Positions 26,705-34,832 of a stretch of DNA of 64,000 nucleotides are shown in pieces. The stretch is from CAXBDP01 sp963974465 (GTDB taxonomy: Bacteria; Bacteroidota; Bacteroidia; Cytophagales; Cyclobacteriaceae). Below the pieces are notes generated by a model. The model was not told where the DNA came from. It was given only the letters and a program-made list of their open reading frames with translations, and did not search any database. Each line of letters begins with the position of its first letter. Within the stretch, counting starts at the first letter, position 1. Where the stretch lies: assembly GCA_049340005.1 (NCBI GenBank), contig JBMPIY010000011.1, one strand, 5' to 3'. The position numbers and the translations under genes are program-made.

Positions 26705-28255
26705 TTATTCTTTCAGTTGTTTTAGTCTATCAATCGCATTTTGATTTTGAGAATTCAATGCCAACGATTTTTCAAAACTTTCGATTGCCTTGTCTTTATT
26801 TTCAACAAATAGATATCCCTCTCCAAGACTATCAAAAAGATTGGCTGAATTTGGATAAAGTTCTGTTGCAAATACTAAAATATTTATCCCTTGCGCTGAA
26901 GTAGTTGGGTTAAAAACAAGTTGAAGACCCAATGTATTTAGATTGCCCTCAGGAATTTTAAATGAAGGATGTTTTTGCACCGTCGAATCATACAATTGAG
27001 AAAGGTTCTGATAGTTCCGGTTTGACGCTAAATCATTAAAGTCCTTAAAAGTGAAAGCAACAATTTCGGGTTGCTTGGTTCTTTGAGTTATCAAACCATT
27101 TCTTACTCCATTATCCGTTGGCTTATTATCGATGAATTTTAATGCTCTATCGTCATTTTTTAAAAAGGCATTTAAAAAATGTAATGTATAAGTAGAAGCC
27201 CAATTGTAGGATTCCATTATTTCAGAATCGCTTTTATCTTGTCTATCATCCCTATTTGCGAATAAAACACCCAAAGTACTGAAATTGGAATGTGTTAAGT
27301 CATGGAATTTTAATCTGTAGGCTTTACTATAAGTGAGACTGTCATACAATTTAAATATCGAATTGAGTTCAGCATTTATGTTGTCTTCTTCAAGAACTTT
27401 TTTAGGAATGTCTTTCTGAGCCATATGAAGGTATGGAACATTCATTTTCTTAGAATCGAAGAAAGGTGATTCCTTTAATAGCGCATACTGATATCTTTCT
27501 GTACCGTCGAGACTGACAATCGCCTTTATTCTTTCATTACGATTTTGGACAATTATGTTTGATAAACCTCCAAAACTGAAACCCATAAGTGCAATTTTGC
27601 TATTATCGGCCATCGGAAATTTTCCAACCTCTTTGATCAAAAACTCCACGTCTCTGGCTTGAGTCTCTATTTCCTTTGTACTGTTATTGCCAAACCAACG
27701 TGTTTCTGCTCCTCGACTGGGACTTGATATCACAATGTAACCGTGACTTGCCAAGTATTCACAAAGCCCGAAGTTCTCTATGGATGATGCTTGGAAGCTT
27801 GGTGCATAAATTATGATGGGGAATTTACCATTAGCAAACGTGATTTCAGGGTATGCTTCTGTTAGCTCTTTGAGATGGTTATGATTGGCAGGCGTATTGG
27901 AATAATAAAACCAATTTAATATTTGATCGCTTGGAAGGTATTCCCATTCTTCTTCTTGTTTCAAGATTTCTAAGTAATCCAAAACCTTCAATGGTCTCTT
28001 ATCTCCTATATTTTGTTCGGATGGGTACCATATACTTACAGAAATTGGTCTTGCAATTTTTTTATTGCTGTAATCATAAATCCGGCTGTAGGTTCTCGTA
28101 CTATCCGAAGTGATATAATGCCGAAACCCTACTTTATATTCTCCAGAGTTCAGGTCAATTTCACTTAATGAAGTCTGTCCATTAATTATATTGGCCTGAA
28201 AAAGCACAAAGGTTAATAAAGCTACCAATCGCATAATAAATATTTTAGTATTCAT
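26705..28255 (-). CDS. Secreted alpha/beta-hydrolase (PAF-acetylhydrolase-like) with C-terminal TPR
   Basis: 516-aa exported protein with a signal peptide (residues 1-26, ending NIINGQ). The early segment ISVSIWYPSEQNIGDKRPL and FPIIIYAPSFQASSIENF are typical of dienelactone-hydrolase/PAF-AH-like esterases. The nucleophile elbow is GFSFGG near residue 222. Residues about 455-516 hold tetratricopeptide-type helices (LFDSLGEGYLFVENKDKAI, SFEKSLALNSQNQNAIDRL). Such hydrolase-TPR combinations are common in Bacteroidota. The substrate is unknown. Confidence 0.78.
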   Translation of the reverse strand: MNTKIFIMRLVALLTFVLFQANIINGQTSLSEIDLNSGEYKVGFRHYITSDSTRTYSRIYDYSNKKIARPISVSIWYPSEQNIGDKRPLKVLDYLEILKQEEEWEYLPSDQILNWFYYSNTPANHNHLKELTEAYPEITFANGKFPIIIYAPSFQASSIENFGLCEYLASHGYIVISSPSRGAETRWFGNNSTKEIETQARDVEFLIKEVGKFPMADNSKIALMGFSFGGLSNIIVQNRNERIKAIVSLDGTERYQYALLKESPFFDSKKMNVPYLHMAQKDIPKKVLEEDNINAELNSIFKLYDSLTYSKAYRLKFHDLTHSNFSTLGVLFANRDDRQDKSDSEIMESYNWASTYTLHFLNAFLKNDDRALKFIDNKPTDNGVRNGLITQRTKQPEIVAFTFKDFNDLASNRNYQNLSQLYDSTVQKHPSFKIPEGNLNTLGLQLVFNPTTSAQGINILVFATELYPNSANLFDSLGEGYLFVENKDKAIESFEKSLALNSQNQNAIDRLKQLKE

Positions 28256-28353
28256 ACTAGTGATTTTCAGTATTTTGATAATTTACGGAGCACTCTACGT
28301 TTAAATAACCACCTAAAAACCAATGTTTATACTGCATATTGTACGTTCGCTAA

Positions 28354-29820
28354 TTAGTCAATTTTAGTCCATTCAGTCAATCCGCCTTGATCTAATATAC
28401 ATTTAATAACAGAGCCATTGCTGTCGGAAACAAATTCAATTGTGGCTTGCGGTTTTACAATGTCGACTACAAATGTTGATTTGTTTAAAGCTGTCAAATT
28501 AGAACTCCATTTACCTTTTTCCGATAAGGTTAGCTGTTCTTTCTTAAGAGTAACATTAACTTCTCGATCATCCAAAGCATAAGTTCCAACATATTTACTT
28601 AAGTCTACATCATCAATGGCTAAGGTTGATGAGGCTTCAAACATCTTAAATCCAGCCCATTTATAAACTCGTGCAACGCTCCTTATTATTTCTTCTATAA
28701 TCGTAGTATTTGGGCCATTGACCATAATGACGACACCATTTCCATTTTCTGCACTGAAGTAGAACTTCCCTCTAAATCCTCTATTAGAACCTGAATGTTG
28801 TAAATACAATTCTCCGTTTTCATCTTCGGTAAATAGTCCTAAAGCAGAATTACTATTTTCTAACGCGGGTGTAATTAATTCTTTGCTTGATTGATTGGAG
28901 AGGATCTTTGCAGATTCGGATTTTAAACTTAATTGAATATCAATAATCAGTTTAGCCAAATCTGTAGGTGTTGTCCACAATCCGGCTGCTGCAGATTCAG
29001 GGTAGATATTATAATTATTCTTCAAGGGTTTCCCATTTTGAGAATGTCCATAAGCTAAATTGTCTGAATATTTGTTGAATTCTGTCGAATAGAAAGAATG
29101 ATTCATTTCTAAAGGCATAAAGACGTTCTCACTCACAAAACTCTCATAAGATGAATTTGATTTATCCATGAGAATAAGTTGAGAGATCATAGTGCCCCCA
29201 CCAGAATACCGAAATTCTTTATTAGCAGGCTGAATTTGCTTTACTTTATCTGAGTTTGCTGGTTTATTACCCTCCAATATTTGAACTAGGCTTGGTAGTT
29301 TTTTTGAATCTATATAACCCCCAAAACCATGTGTTGATAAACCTGCAGTATGACTTAATAATTGACGTAATGTTATAGGTTGTTTTTCGTCATAGTTAAG
29401 TTGCCAACTACTCAAAAGTGTATTAATATCATCATCTAGCTTGATATCTGCGGATTCCTTAAGTTTCATTAAAGCCACAGCATTTACAAATTTACTCATC
29501 GAGGCAGCTTGAAAAACAGTTTGCTCGGTGATGTCTATTTTGTCTTTATTACCAGTTTCTCCATATCCTTTGGCCCATTCAATTTGATAATCGTTGATAA
29601 CGGCAATGCTAAGTCCGGAAACATTGTATTTCTGCATTTGCTTTTCAAGATTCCAGAGTGATTCTCCTGAGTTTGATACTAATGGGCTAAGGCTATTTTC
29701 AACATTTTTTATTCTTTGTTGAACCGTCTCAGAGTAAAGAATATTAGTCGTTTGTGCGTATGAAAAAATTCCAATGTTACTAATTAGAATTATCGTAAGT
29801 AAAAGTTTTCTTAGTTTCAT
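28354..29820 (-). CDS. Secreted serine hydrolase, beta-lactamase class C-like
   Basis: 488 aa with a signal peptide (MKLRKLLLTIILISNIGIFS). The SxxK motif is SMSK (S107-K110). The Y-x-N position appears as YSGGG, as in esterase/peptidase relatives rather than true AmpC. The third motif reads HSGSNRGF. Residues about 390-488 form an extra beta-rich DUF3471-like tail. Members act as D-amino peptidases, esterases or carboxypeptidases in the periplasm; beta-lactam resistance should not be assumed. It stands alone on the minus strand. Confidence 0.85.
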   Translation of the reverse strand: MKLRKLLLTIILISNIGIFSYAQTTNILYSETVQQRIKNVENSLSPLVSNSGESLWNLEKQMQKYNVSGLSIAVINDYQIEWAKGYGETGNKDKIDITEQTVFQAASMSKFVNAVALMKLKESADIKLDDDINTLLSSWQLNYDEKQPITLRQLLSHTAGLSTHGFGGYIDSKKLPSLVQILEGNKPANSDKVKQIQPANKEFRYSGGGTMISQLILMDKSNSSYESFVSENVFMPLEMNHSFYSTEFNKYSDNLAYGHSQNGKPLKNNYNIYPESAAAGLWTTPTDLAKLIIDIQLSLKSESAKILSNQSSKELITPALENSNSALGLFTEDENGELYLQHSGSNRGFRGKFYFSAENGNGVVIMVNGPNTTIIEEIIRSVARVYKWAGFKMFEASSTLAIDDVDLSKYVGTYALDDREVNVTLKKEQLTLSEKGKWSSNLTALNKSTFVVDIVKPQATIEFVSDSNGSVIKCILDQGGLTEWTKID

Positions 29821-30167
29821 TGAGAAGGTTTTATTCTAGTCATAATGGTTTTTCCATAATGACACAATGGTCTCCTATATCGACTCTTTGTGGGAAAATT
29901 TCCAATTATTTTTAAAAATATGATTTTAATCCTAGAAGAACCAATCAAGCACCAATTCACGCGTAAGCCAGATAACGTCTCGGTTGCCTATGCATACCTT
30001 TTAAATGGCGGGAGGAAGGAACGAATGTGTCTCAATAGTATTCGGCTAAATCTTCATTTTCAGACCGAATTTATCGTTTTGTTTTTCTTATTCGCTTGAC
30101 CAATCCGGGTTTTACTCATTATTTTCAATGGTATTTGTGATATTGCTTCGCTAAGTTCTTTTCTGAT

Positions 30168-30284
30168 CTAGAAAGCTGTTCCTTCTAGCTTGGCATTTAG
30201 AACTTTATTGACCACCATATTCCAAATAATGACTGCCAGCTTTCTGGCTGTTGCGCTGTTTGCAGTAACACAGACTTCCTTATC
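30168..30284 (-). pseudogene. IS110-family transposase C-terminal remnant
   Basis: Minus-strand fragment of about 38 codons reading VTANSATARKLAVIIWNMVV, then NKVLNAKLEG, and a stop at 30168-30170. The ATARKLA-IIWNM pattern is the conserved C-terminus of IS110/IS116/IS902 transposases (DEDD/Tnp_20 type). An upstream in-frame stop at 30285-30287 cuts it off, so only the tail survives. The surrounding stretch 29821-30500 has no intact gene. Confidence 0.6.
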
Positions 30285-30299
30285 TTAGAAAAAGTAACG

Positions 30300-30426
30300 G
30301 AAAGGGCATATTGGTGTAAAGAGCAGCATTCCTATGCTTTACGAGCTGCCGTGTATACGAGACCCGTACGTACGGTGCTGTGAGAGCCTCAACCTGAGCC
30401 AAATGGCTCAGGTTAGGCTACTCGAT
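30300..30426 (+). mobile_element. Group II intron 3' end (domains V and VI), truncated
   Basis: From 30343, GAGCTGCCGTGTATACGAGA continues into CCCGTACGTACGGTGCTGTG. This folds as a domain V hairpin with the UACG/CGUA inner stem, very like the CCGTATACG..CGTACGTACGG ending of Bacteroidota group II introns. It is followed by a strong domain VI stem (AACCTGAGCC / GGCTCAGGTT, closed by GAG-AGCCT / AGGCT-ACTC) with the TACTC branch-point context and a CGAT 3' end at 30426. No reverse transcriptase frame lies upstream, so this is a 5'-truncated intron fossil. Confidence 0.7.
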
Positions 30427-30500
30427 TGGTGGAAGTATTTTTTTCGTCTACAAGATTTATAACTAAAATGCAGTTATTACTTTGTAAGTCTCGGGACTAT

Positions 30501-31301
30501 TTATCCCCATGCTGGTGGCAATACAATTTTTGGCAGCACTGTCTCTTCAATTTCTCCTATTACCAAATCCACAAAATATGCATTGCTTTTATCATTTAAA
30601 GCAACCGCTTGTTTAACTTCTTCATTCTCAAAGTAAATTCCTGCTTTATCATCGCAGGCATAGCCCGGTTTGTATTCACCACTCTTAATTTTTGACCAAT
30701 AAAGTGGTTTTCTATCTCCTTCTGAGTCGTAGTGTGGACAATGACTACCGCTAATAAAACCTAATCCTTCCACAGTACTTAATTCACCTGGTCGGGAATC
30801 TGTCGTTCCATGGTCAAACCAACAAAGAGAACCAGCACTTCCTCCACCCAATACGACTCCTTTTTCATAAGCTTTGCGCAGAGCTATATCCATACCTTGT
30901 GCCTTCCAGATTGCCATCATATTTAGCGTATTTCCTCCACCTACAAGAATAGCATCCATACTGGTAAAAACATCTTCGAAGGAAGCCTTCTGATTGTAAG
31001 ATGAGATAAATGACCTTTGGACAAAAGGTCTTATAGGAAGGTCCGCACAGTTTTCAAACCAACGCATGACGTATCCTGAAGCATCACCGGTTGCTGTTGG
31101 TAGGAAGCAAATTCTTGGATATTCTTTTTCTGTTAAGGCAGCAACGTATTTTATAAAACCTCTGTCGAAATCACCACCATAAATGAAGAGTTTCCTAACT
31201 ATGGAATTAGAGTTTGCGGATTGTGCTTGAAGCAAAGGCAACGGAAAGGAAAGTGCTGTTGCTCCCATGGTAGTGGCTTTTAAGAAGCTTCTACGATTCA
31301 T
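30501..31301 (-). CDS. Exported cyanophycinase-like (peptidase S51) protein
   Basis: 266-aa protein with a twin-arginine-like leader (MNRRSFLKATTMGATALSF). The S51 core is seen in ILVGGGNTLNMMAIWK and GGGSAGSLCWFDHG, where the serine of GSAG is the nucleophile of the type-1 glutamine-amidotransferase-like fold. Relatives are cyanophycinase and dipeptidase E, which cleave beta-aspartyl or Asp-X bonds. The export leader suggests it works on external peptides. It lies at the right edge of the accessory segment. Confidence 0.82.
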   Translation of the reverse strand: MNRRSFLKATTMGATALSFPLPLLQAQSANSNSIVRKLFIYGGDFDRGFIKYVAALTEKEYPRICFLPTATGDASGYVMRWFENCADLPIRPFVQRSFISSYNQKASFEDVFTSMDAILVGGGNTLNMMAIWKAQGMDIALRKAYEKGVVLGGGSAGSLCWFDHGTTDSRPGELSTVEGLGFISGSHCPHYDSEGDRKPLYWSKIKSGEYKPGYACDDKAGIYFENEEVKQAVALNDKSNAYFVDLVIGEIEETVLPKIVLPPAWG

Positions 31302-31728
31302 TTTTTAAAGTTATAAATAATAATTGTGTAACGATTCGATTTTGAAATTATTGATAATACCACTGTACTTTGTTGTGGTAATATTGCTCCCAACTTGTAA
31401 CTAACTTTGCATATACTTCCAAATAGAGACATACAAGAAACAGTTTCATCTATTTCCCATTTATCAGAGGCTGTATAGTTACTTTTTTTTCTTTCTTTGC
31501 TTATAAACATAGGGCATTCTAAGAAAATATCCTACACTTCTGCCATGCAAAATAAACTTACCAAAATGGTTCAAGCAGAAAATATCTTAGTCTGATTTAG
31601 GTCTTTTCCTTTGATGATATATCTGGAAAATGCAGCGTTTTATGAAACGCTGAATAAAATGATGAAACCTTAATATTGAGGAGATGGCTATGGGAACTCG
31701 GTTATTCTCTCAATTGGTGAGAACTAAT

Positions 31729-31756
31729 GTAGAGACAGGGCATGCCCTGTCTCTAC
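31729..31756. repeat. Palindromic intergenic repeat, copy 2 (perfect)
   Basis: Perfect 28-bp palindrome with half-site GTAGAGACAGGGCA. Copy 1 is at 12709-12736. It lies in the gene-free stretch 31302-31895. That stretch also has an AGCGTTT/AAACGCT hairpin near 31634-31653 and, at about 31470-31570, a sequence resembling 22670-22760. Otherwise no gene is visible there. Confidence 0.7.
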
Positions 31757-31849
31757 TTGGTGTGAATATTATATCAATATCCTAAAAACCAGAATCTTAT
31801 AAAAACGATGGAAGCTGGAGAATCGAAATTGCTACGACTGCTAAATAAT

Positions 31850-31874
31850 AAAAAAAGGGCTTCAAAAGCCCTTT
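31850..31874 (-). terminator. Rho-independent terminator of accA
   Basis: On the minus strand, AAAGGGCTT pairs with AAGCCCTTT around a three-base loop, followed by a run of seven T. It lies 22 bp beyond the accA stop. Confidence 0.85.
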
Positions 31875-31895
31875 AAAATTTAGTTTCCTTATCTC

Positions 31896-32840
31896 CTATT
31901 GATAAACTCCCATCGCGCAAAACTTCTCGATCCGCTGCTCGATTCGTTTTTGAGGACTTAGTTTATCCAATTCTTTCAATTGCTCTAGGATCACTTCCTT
32001 CACTTTGTTGGACATCCATTGTTTGTCTCTATGTGCGCCACCAAGTGGTTCAGGAATAATGCCGTCGATCAATTTATTTTCGATCATATCTGGAGCAGTC
32101 AGTTTCAATGCTTCTGCGGCTTGCTCCTTATAATCCCAGCTTCTCCAAAGGATGGAAGAGCATGATTCCGGAGAAATCACCGAATACCAGGTATTCTCAA
32201 GCATTAGTACTTTATCGCCAATGGCAATGCCTAAAGCTCCACCAGAAGCTCCTTCTCCAATAATGATACAAATCACCGGAACGGTCAATTTGAACATTTC
32301 ACGTAAATTTCTGGCAATTGCTTCACCTTGTCCACGCTCCTCGGCTTCCAAACCAGGAAAAGCACCTGGAGTATCTATAAATGTAACTATAGGCTTATTA
32401 AATTTCTCGGCCATTTTCATCAAACGAAGTGCTTTGCGATAGCCTTCTGGATTGGCCATACCGAAATTACGCTGCTGTCTTTGTTTGGTATTGCGGCCCT
32501 TTTGCTGTCCGATAAACATGACCGAACGGCCATCTAAAGTACCGAAGCCGCCTACCATTGCTTTGTCGTCTTTTACTTGACGATCGCCATGTAGTTCGAT
32601 AAAATCATCGGTAATATCATAAATATAATCAAGCGTGTAAGGTCGCTCCGGATGGCGAGAAAGCTGCACTCGCTGCCATCTTGTTAGGTTCTGAAAGGTT
32701 TCCTTTTTCAAATTCTGGATCTTAACTTCCAGAGATGCAATATCTTTGGATACATCCACGCCGCTTTCTTTTGCAAGGCTTTTCATTTCCTCTAATTTGT
32801 TTTCTAATGCGGCTATGGGTTTTTCGAAGTCTAATACCAT
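31896..32840 (-). CDS. accA: Acetyl-CoA carboxylase carboxyltransferase subunit alpha
   Basis: Transfers the carboxyl group from biotin carboxyl carrier protein to acetyl-CoA, making malonyl-CoA for fatty acid synthesis, as an alpha2beta2 complex with AccD. At 314 aa it is the normal length. The N-terminal helix LDFEKPIAALENKLEEM, then RHPERPYTLDYI, GFGTLDGRSVMFIGQQKGR and GEGASGGALGIAIGDKVLML, are diagnostic. A TATTTTTG -7-type element lies on the minus strand at 32859-32866 just upstream. It is single-gene with its own terminator; accD is elsewhere. Confidence 0.96.
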   Translation of the reverse strand: MVLDFEKPIAALENKLEEMKSLAKESGVDVSKDIASLEVKIQNLKKETFQNLTRWQRVQLSRHPERPYTLDYIYDITDDFIELHGDRQVKDDKAMVGGFGTLDGRSVMFIGQQKGRNTKQRQQRNFGMANPEGYRKALRLMKMAEKFNKPIVTFIDTPGAFPGLEAEERGQGEAIARNLREMFKLTVPVICIIIGEGASGGALGIAIGDKVLMLENTWYSVISPESCSSILWRSWDYKEQAAEALKLTAPDMIENKLIDGIIPEPLGGAHRDKQWMSNKVKEVILEQLKELDKLSPQKRIEQRIEKFCAMGVYQ

Positions 32841-33029
32841 GTTTCAACGTTTAAGGTACAAAAATACATCAATAAACTTGCGATGCTATGCTCTAATCAG
32901 ATAAATGATAGAGTTGAATTTGAAATGGGAAGCTAGCTAATTACGATCTTTGGCTAAAATCCAAAGCCAAAAATTGGTTTAGAATTTATAAATAACTCAT
33001 TCACAAATCCTCCCGCCTATTCTCTTATG

Positions 33030-34319
33030 CTAAGCTCCTTGCTTTACTTTTACTTTCTGGGTTTGAGTGCTGGTCACTGTTTTTTCTACACTTGTAAAAT
33101 AAACACTCGCCACCAATGAAAATCCAAAATAGAATATGATCAGCAAATCACCACCCGGCAATATTTCTGCAAGATTAAACCATCCACCTAAGTAAAAGTA
33201 TATAGCCAACCCGGCAATTACTTTCACCAACTCTGCTCCTGCTGCCATCGGATGCTTGTCCATCAAGGTGGTAAATGAGAAAATGGAGACCATCATAAAA
33301 CCGGCATAGAGCAAAATATGATTGTATTCGATGCTAGCAAAACTTGTAAGCACATGAAAGACCAATAAGAAATGCACTACCAATTGCACCCAAGCCCATG
33401 TGCGTAATTTCTCAGAAGGCTTTGAGTCGTATTTCACTTGCTTATATGGGTCGGTGATCACTTCATAAGTAATTCTATCTTTTACATCATCCGGCCGCCA
33501 ACCTGTTGGCATAAACCAAATCCTAATTTTATCCCAAATATTTCGGGTGTACCAAGCATCTTTTACCAATGCCCAAAAGTGCATATAATTGATAATGATG
33601 GGATTCCAAGTATTCGCTGGACGTTTGGTTCCATACACGGGCGGAACTTCAGGCAACTCCTCTTGAAAAGTGCCAAAAAGCTTATCCCAAATGATAAAGA
33701 TTTGAGAATAATTTCGATCTAAATAAATATCATTGATAGCATGATGCACTCTATGATGTGATGGAGTCACAAGGATATGCTCTAAAAATCCCATCCGATT
33801 GATAAGTCTTGTATGATACCAAAACTGTGCAAAAAGATGAATTGGAGCGATTACAGCGATGATTTCGGCTGGAATACCGATAAGTGCCATTGGAATATAT
33901 AGAAAAAAGAAAACGCTCACAATAGCCGAGATGGATTGACGCAATGCGCAAGATAGATTAAACTCTTCGCTACTATGATGCACTATATGCCTGTTCCAAA
34001 ACACATTGATTTCATGCTCAAAGCGATGTCCCCAATAGCCTGCAAAATCGATTCCGATAAATGCAGCCACATAGAGCCAAATACTTGATTCTATTTCAAA
34101 AATGGCAATTTTGCCCACCATCCACTCATAACTAATGATGATAATAGAAAGTCCCATCAGGTTCTTAAGCGTGTTCGTCATACCCGAACTCAAACTTGAA
34201 ATGGTGTCCATTCCTACATTTACTTTTTTGCCCATTTTGCGCGCAGCGATTTCTTCGGCGATAATCAAAATAAGGAAAAATGGAATTGCGTAGGTTAATG
34301 CCTTTGCGTATAGCTCCAT
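33030..34319 (-). CDS. Sterol desaturase / fatty acid hydroxylase superfamily membrane protein
   Basis: 429-aa polytopic protein with the di-iron histidine boxes of the superfamily: HRFEHE, then HIVHHSS, then HHRVHHA, with a further His (FLEHILVTPSHH). Hydrophobic segments flank these (about residues 5-25, 50-100, 135-170). The C-terminal third adds several more membrane helices (VVHFLLVFHVLTSFA, ELVKVIAGLAIYFYL). This long form is found in Bacteroidota and in alkylglycerol monooxygenase-like proteins. It likely hydroxylates a lipid or isoprenoid in the membrane. The substrate is unknown. Confidence 0.85.
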   Translation of the reverse strand: MELYAKALTYAIPFFLILIIAEEIAARKMGKKVNVGMDTISSLSSGMTNTLKNLMGLSIIIISYEWMVGKIAIFEIESSIWLYVAAFIGIDFAGYWGHRFEHEINVFWNRHIVHHSSEEFNLSCALRQSISAIVSVFFFLYIPMALIGIPAEIIAVIAPIHLFAQFWYHTRLINRMGFLEHILVTPSHHRVHHAINDIYLDRNYSQIFIIWDKLFGTFQEELPEVPPVYGTKRPANTWNPIIINYMHFWALVKDAWYTRNIWDKIRIWFMPTGWRPDDVKDRITYEVITDPYKQVKYDSKPSEKLRTWAWVQLVVHFLLVFHVLTSFASIEYNHILLYAGFMMVSIFSFTTLMDKHPMAAGAELVKVIAGLAIYFYLGGWFNLAEILPGGDLLIIFYFGFSLVASVYFTSVEKTVTSTQTQKVKVKQGA

Positions 34320-34516
34320 AAATAAAGATTTTCAGTTTAGCTTGTCCATGAAGAGTAATTAGTGGAACAATCTCTTCTTGGCAATCAGCTAATTTACAAC
34401 AGAATGAGAAATTGAAAAGTTTATCAGCCAAATAATTCTTAGGAAGGAAAAAGCGGGAGGTCTTTTGCGCTTTTCAATAATAGACGTCGCAATGCTTCTG
34501 TCTACCACAAAGACAT

Positions 34517-34549
34517 AAAAAAAGCCCGTAAACATTAATTTACAGGCTT
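34517..34549 (-). terminator. Terminator of the tRNA-Asp gene
   Basis: Stem AAGCCCGTAAA / TTTACAGGCTT (one mismatch), followed on the minus strand by a T-rich run. It lies 17 bp past the tRNA 3' end. 34320-34516 contains no gene; it holds one octamer copy at 34453. Confidence 0.8.
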
Positions 34550-34565
34550 AATTTACTTTGACAAG

Positions 34566-34639
34566 CGGAATGGACGGGACTCGAACCCGCGACCTCCTGC
34601 GTGACAGGCAGGCATTCTAACCAACTGAACTACCACTCC
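34566..34639 (-). tRNA. tRNA-Asp (GTC)
   Basis: The 74-nt minus-strand sequence folds as a complete cloverleaf. The acceptor stem is GGAGTGG / CCATTCC with one G-T pair, the D-arm contains TTCAGTTGGTTAGAA, the anticodon loop CTGTCAC carries GTC, and the T-arm is CGCGGGTTCGAGTCCCGT. The discriminator base is G and the CCA end is not encoded. It is the only tRNA in the window. Confidence 0.97.
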
Positions 34640-34688
34640 TTATTTCTCCGAAAAAGCTCGAAAGCCTTATTTTTCGTTGAAAGTGATG

Positions 34689-34720
34689 CAAAAGTATGCC
34701 TTTACTTTTATCCCTGCAAG
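34689..34720 (-). promoter_or_regulatory. Promoter of tRNA-Asp
   Basis: On the minus strand TACTTTTG (34689-34696) matches the Bacteroidota -7 element TAnnTTTG. A CTTG (34717-34720) stands about 20 bp upstream as the -33 element. The tRNA begins 49 bp downstream. Confidence 0.6.
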
Positions 34721-34832
34721 CCTTTCACTAGAGATTTTTTATATTTTTTCTCACAATTCTGAATGTCAATAATTTATCTGCTAAAAAATATTTGTCTGAA
34801 ATAGAATTGAGGGAATTTTATAATTTTAAAGC

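Noticed and set aside
28354..29820. Beta-lactam resistance gene
   Set aside because: The second motif is YSG rather than YxN and a C-terminal extension is present, as in esterase/peptidase relatives; no regulator of ampR type is nearby.
31298..31510. 70-aa open frame upstream of the S51 gene
   Set aside because: It starts next to the end of that gene's start codon and shows no conserved features; it looks like AT-rich chance.
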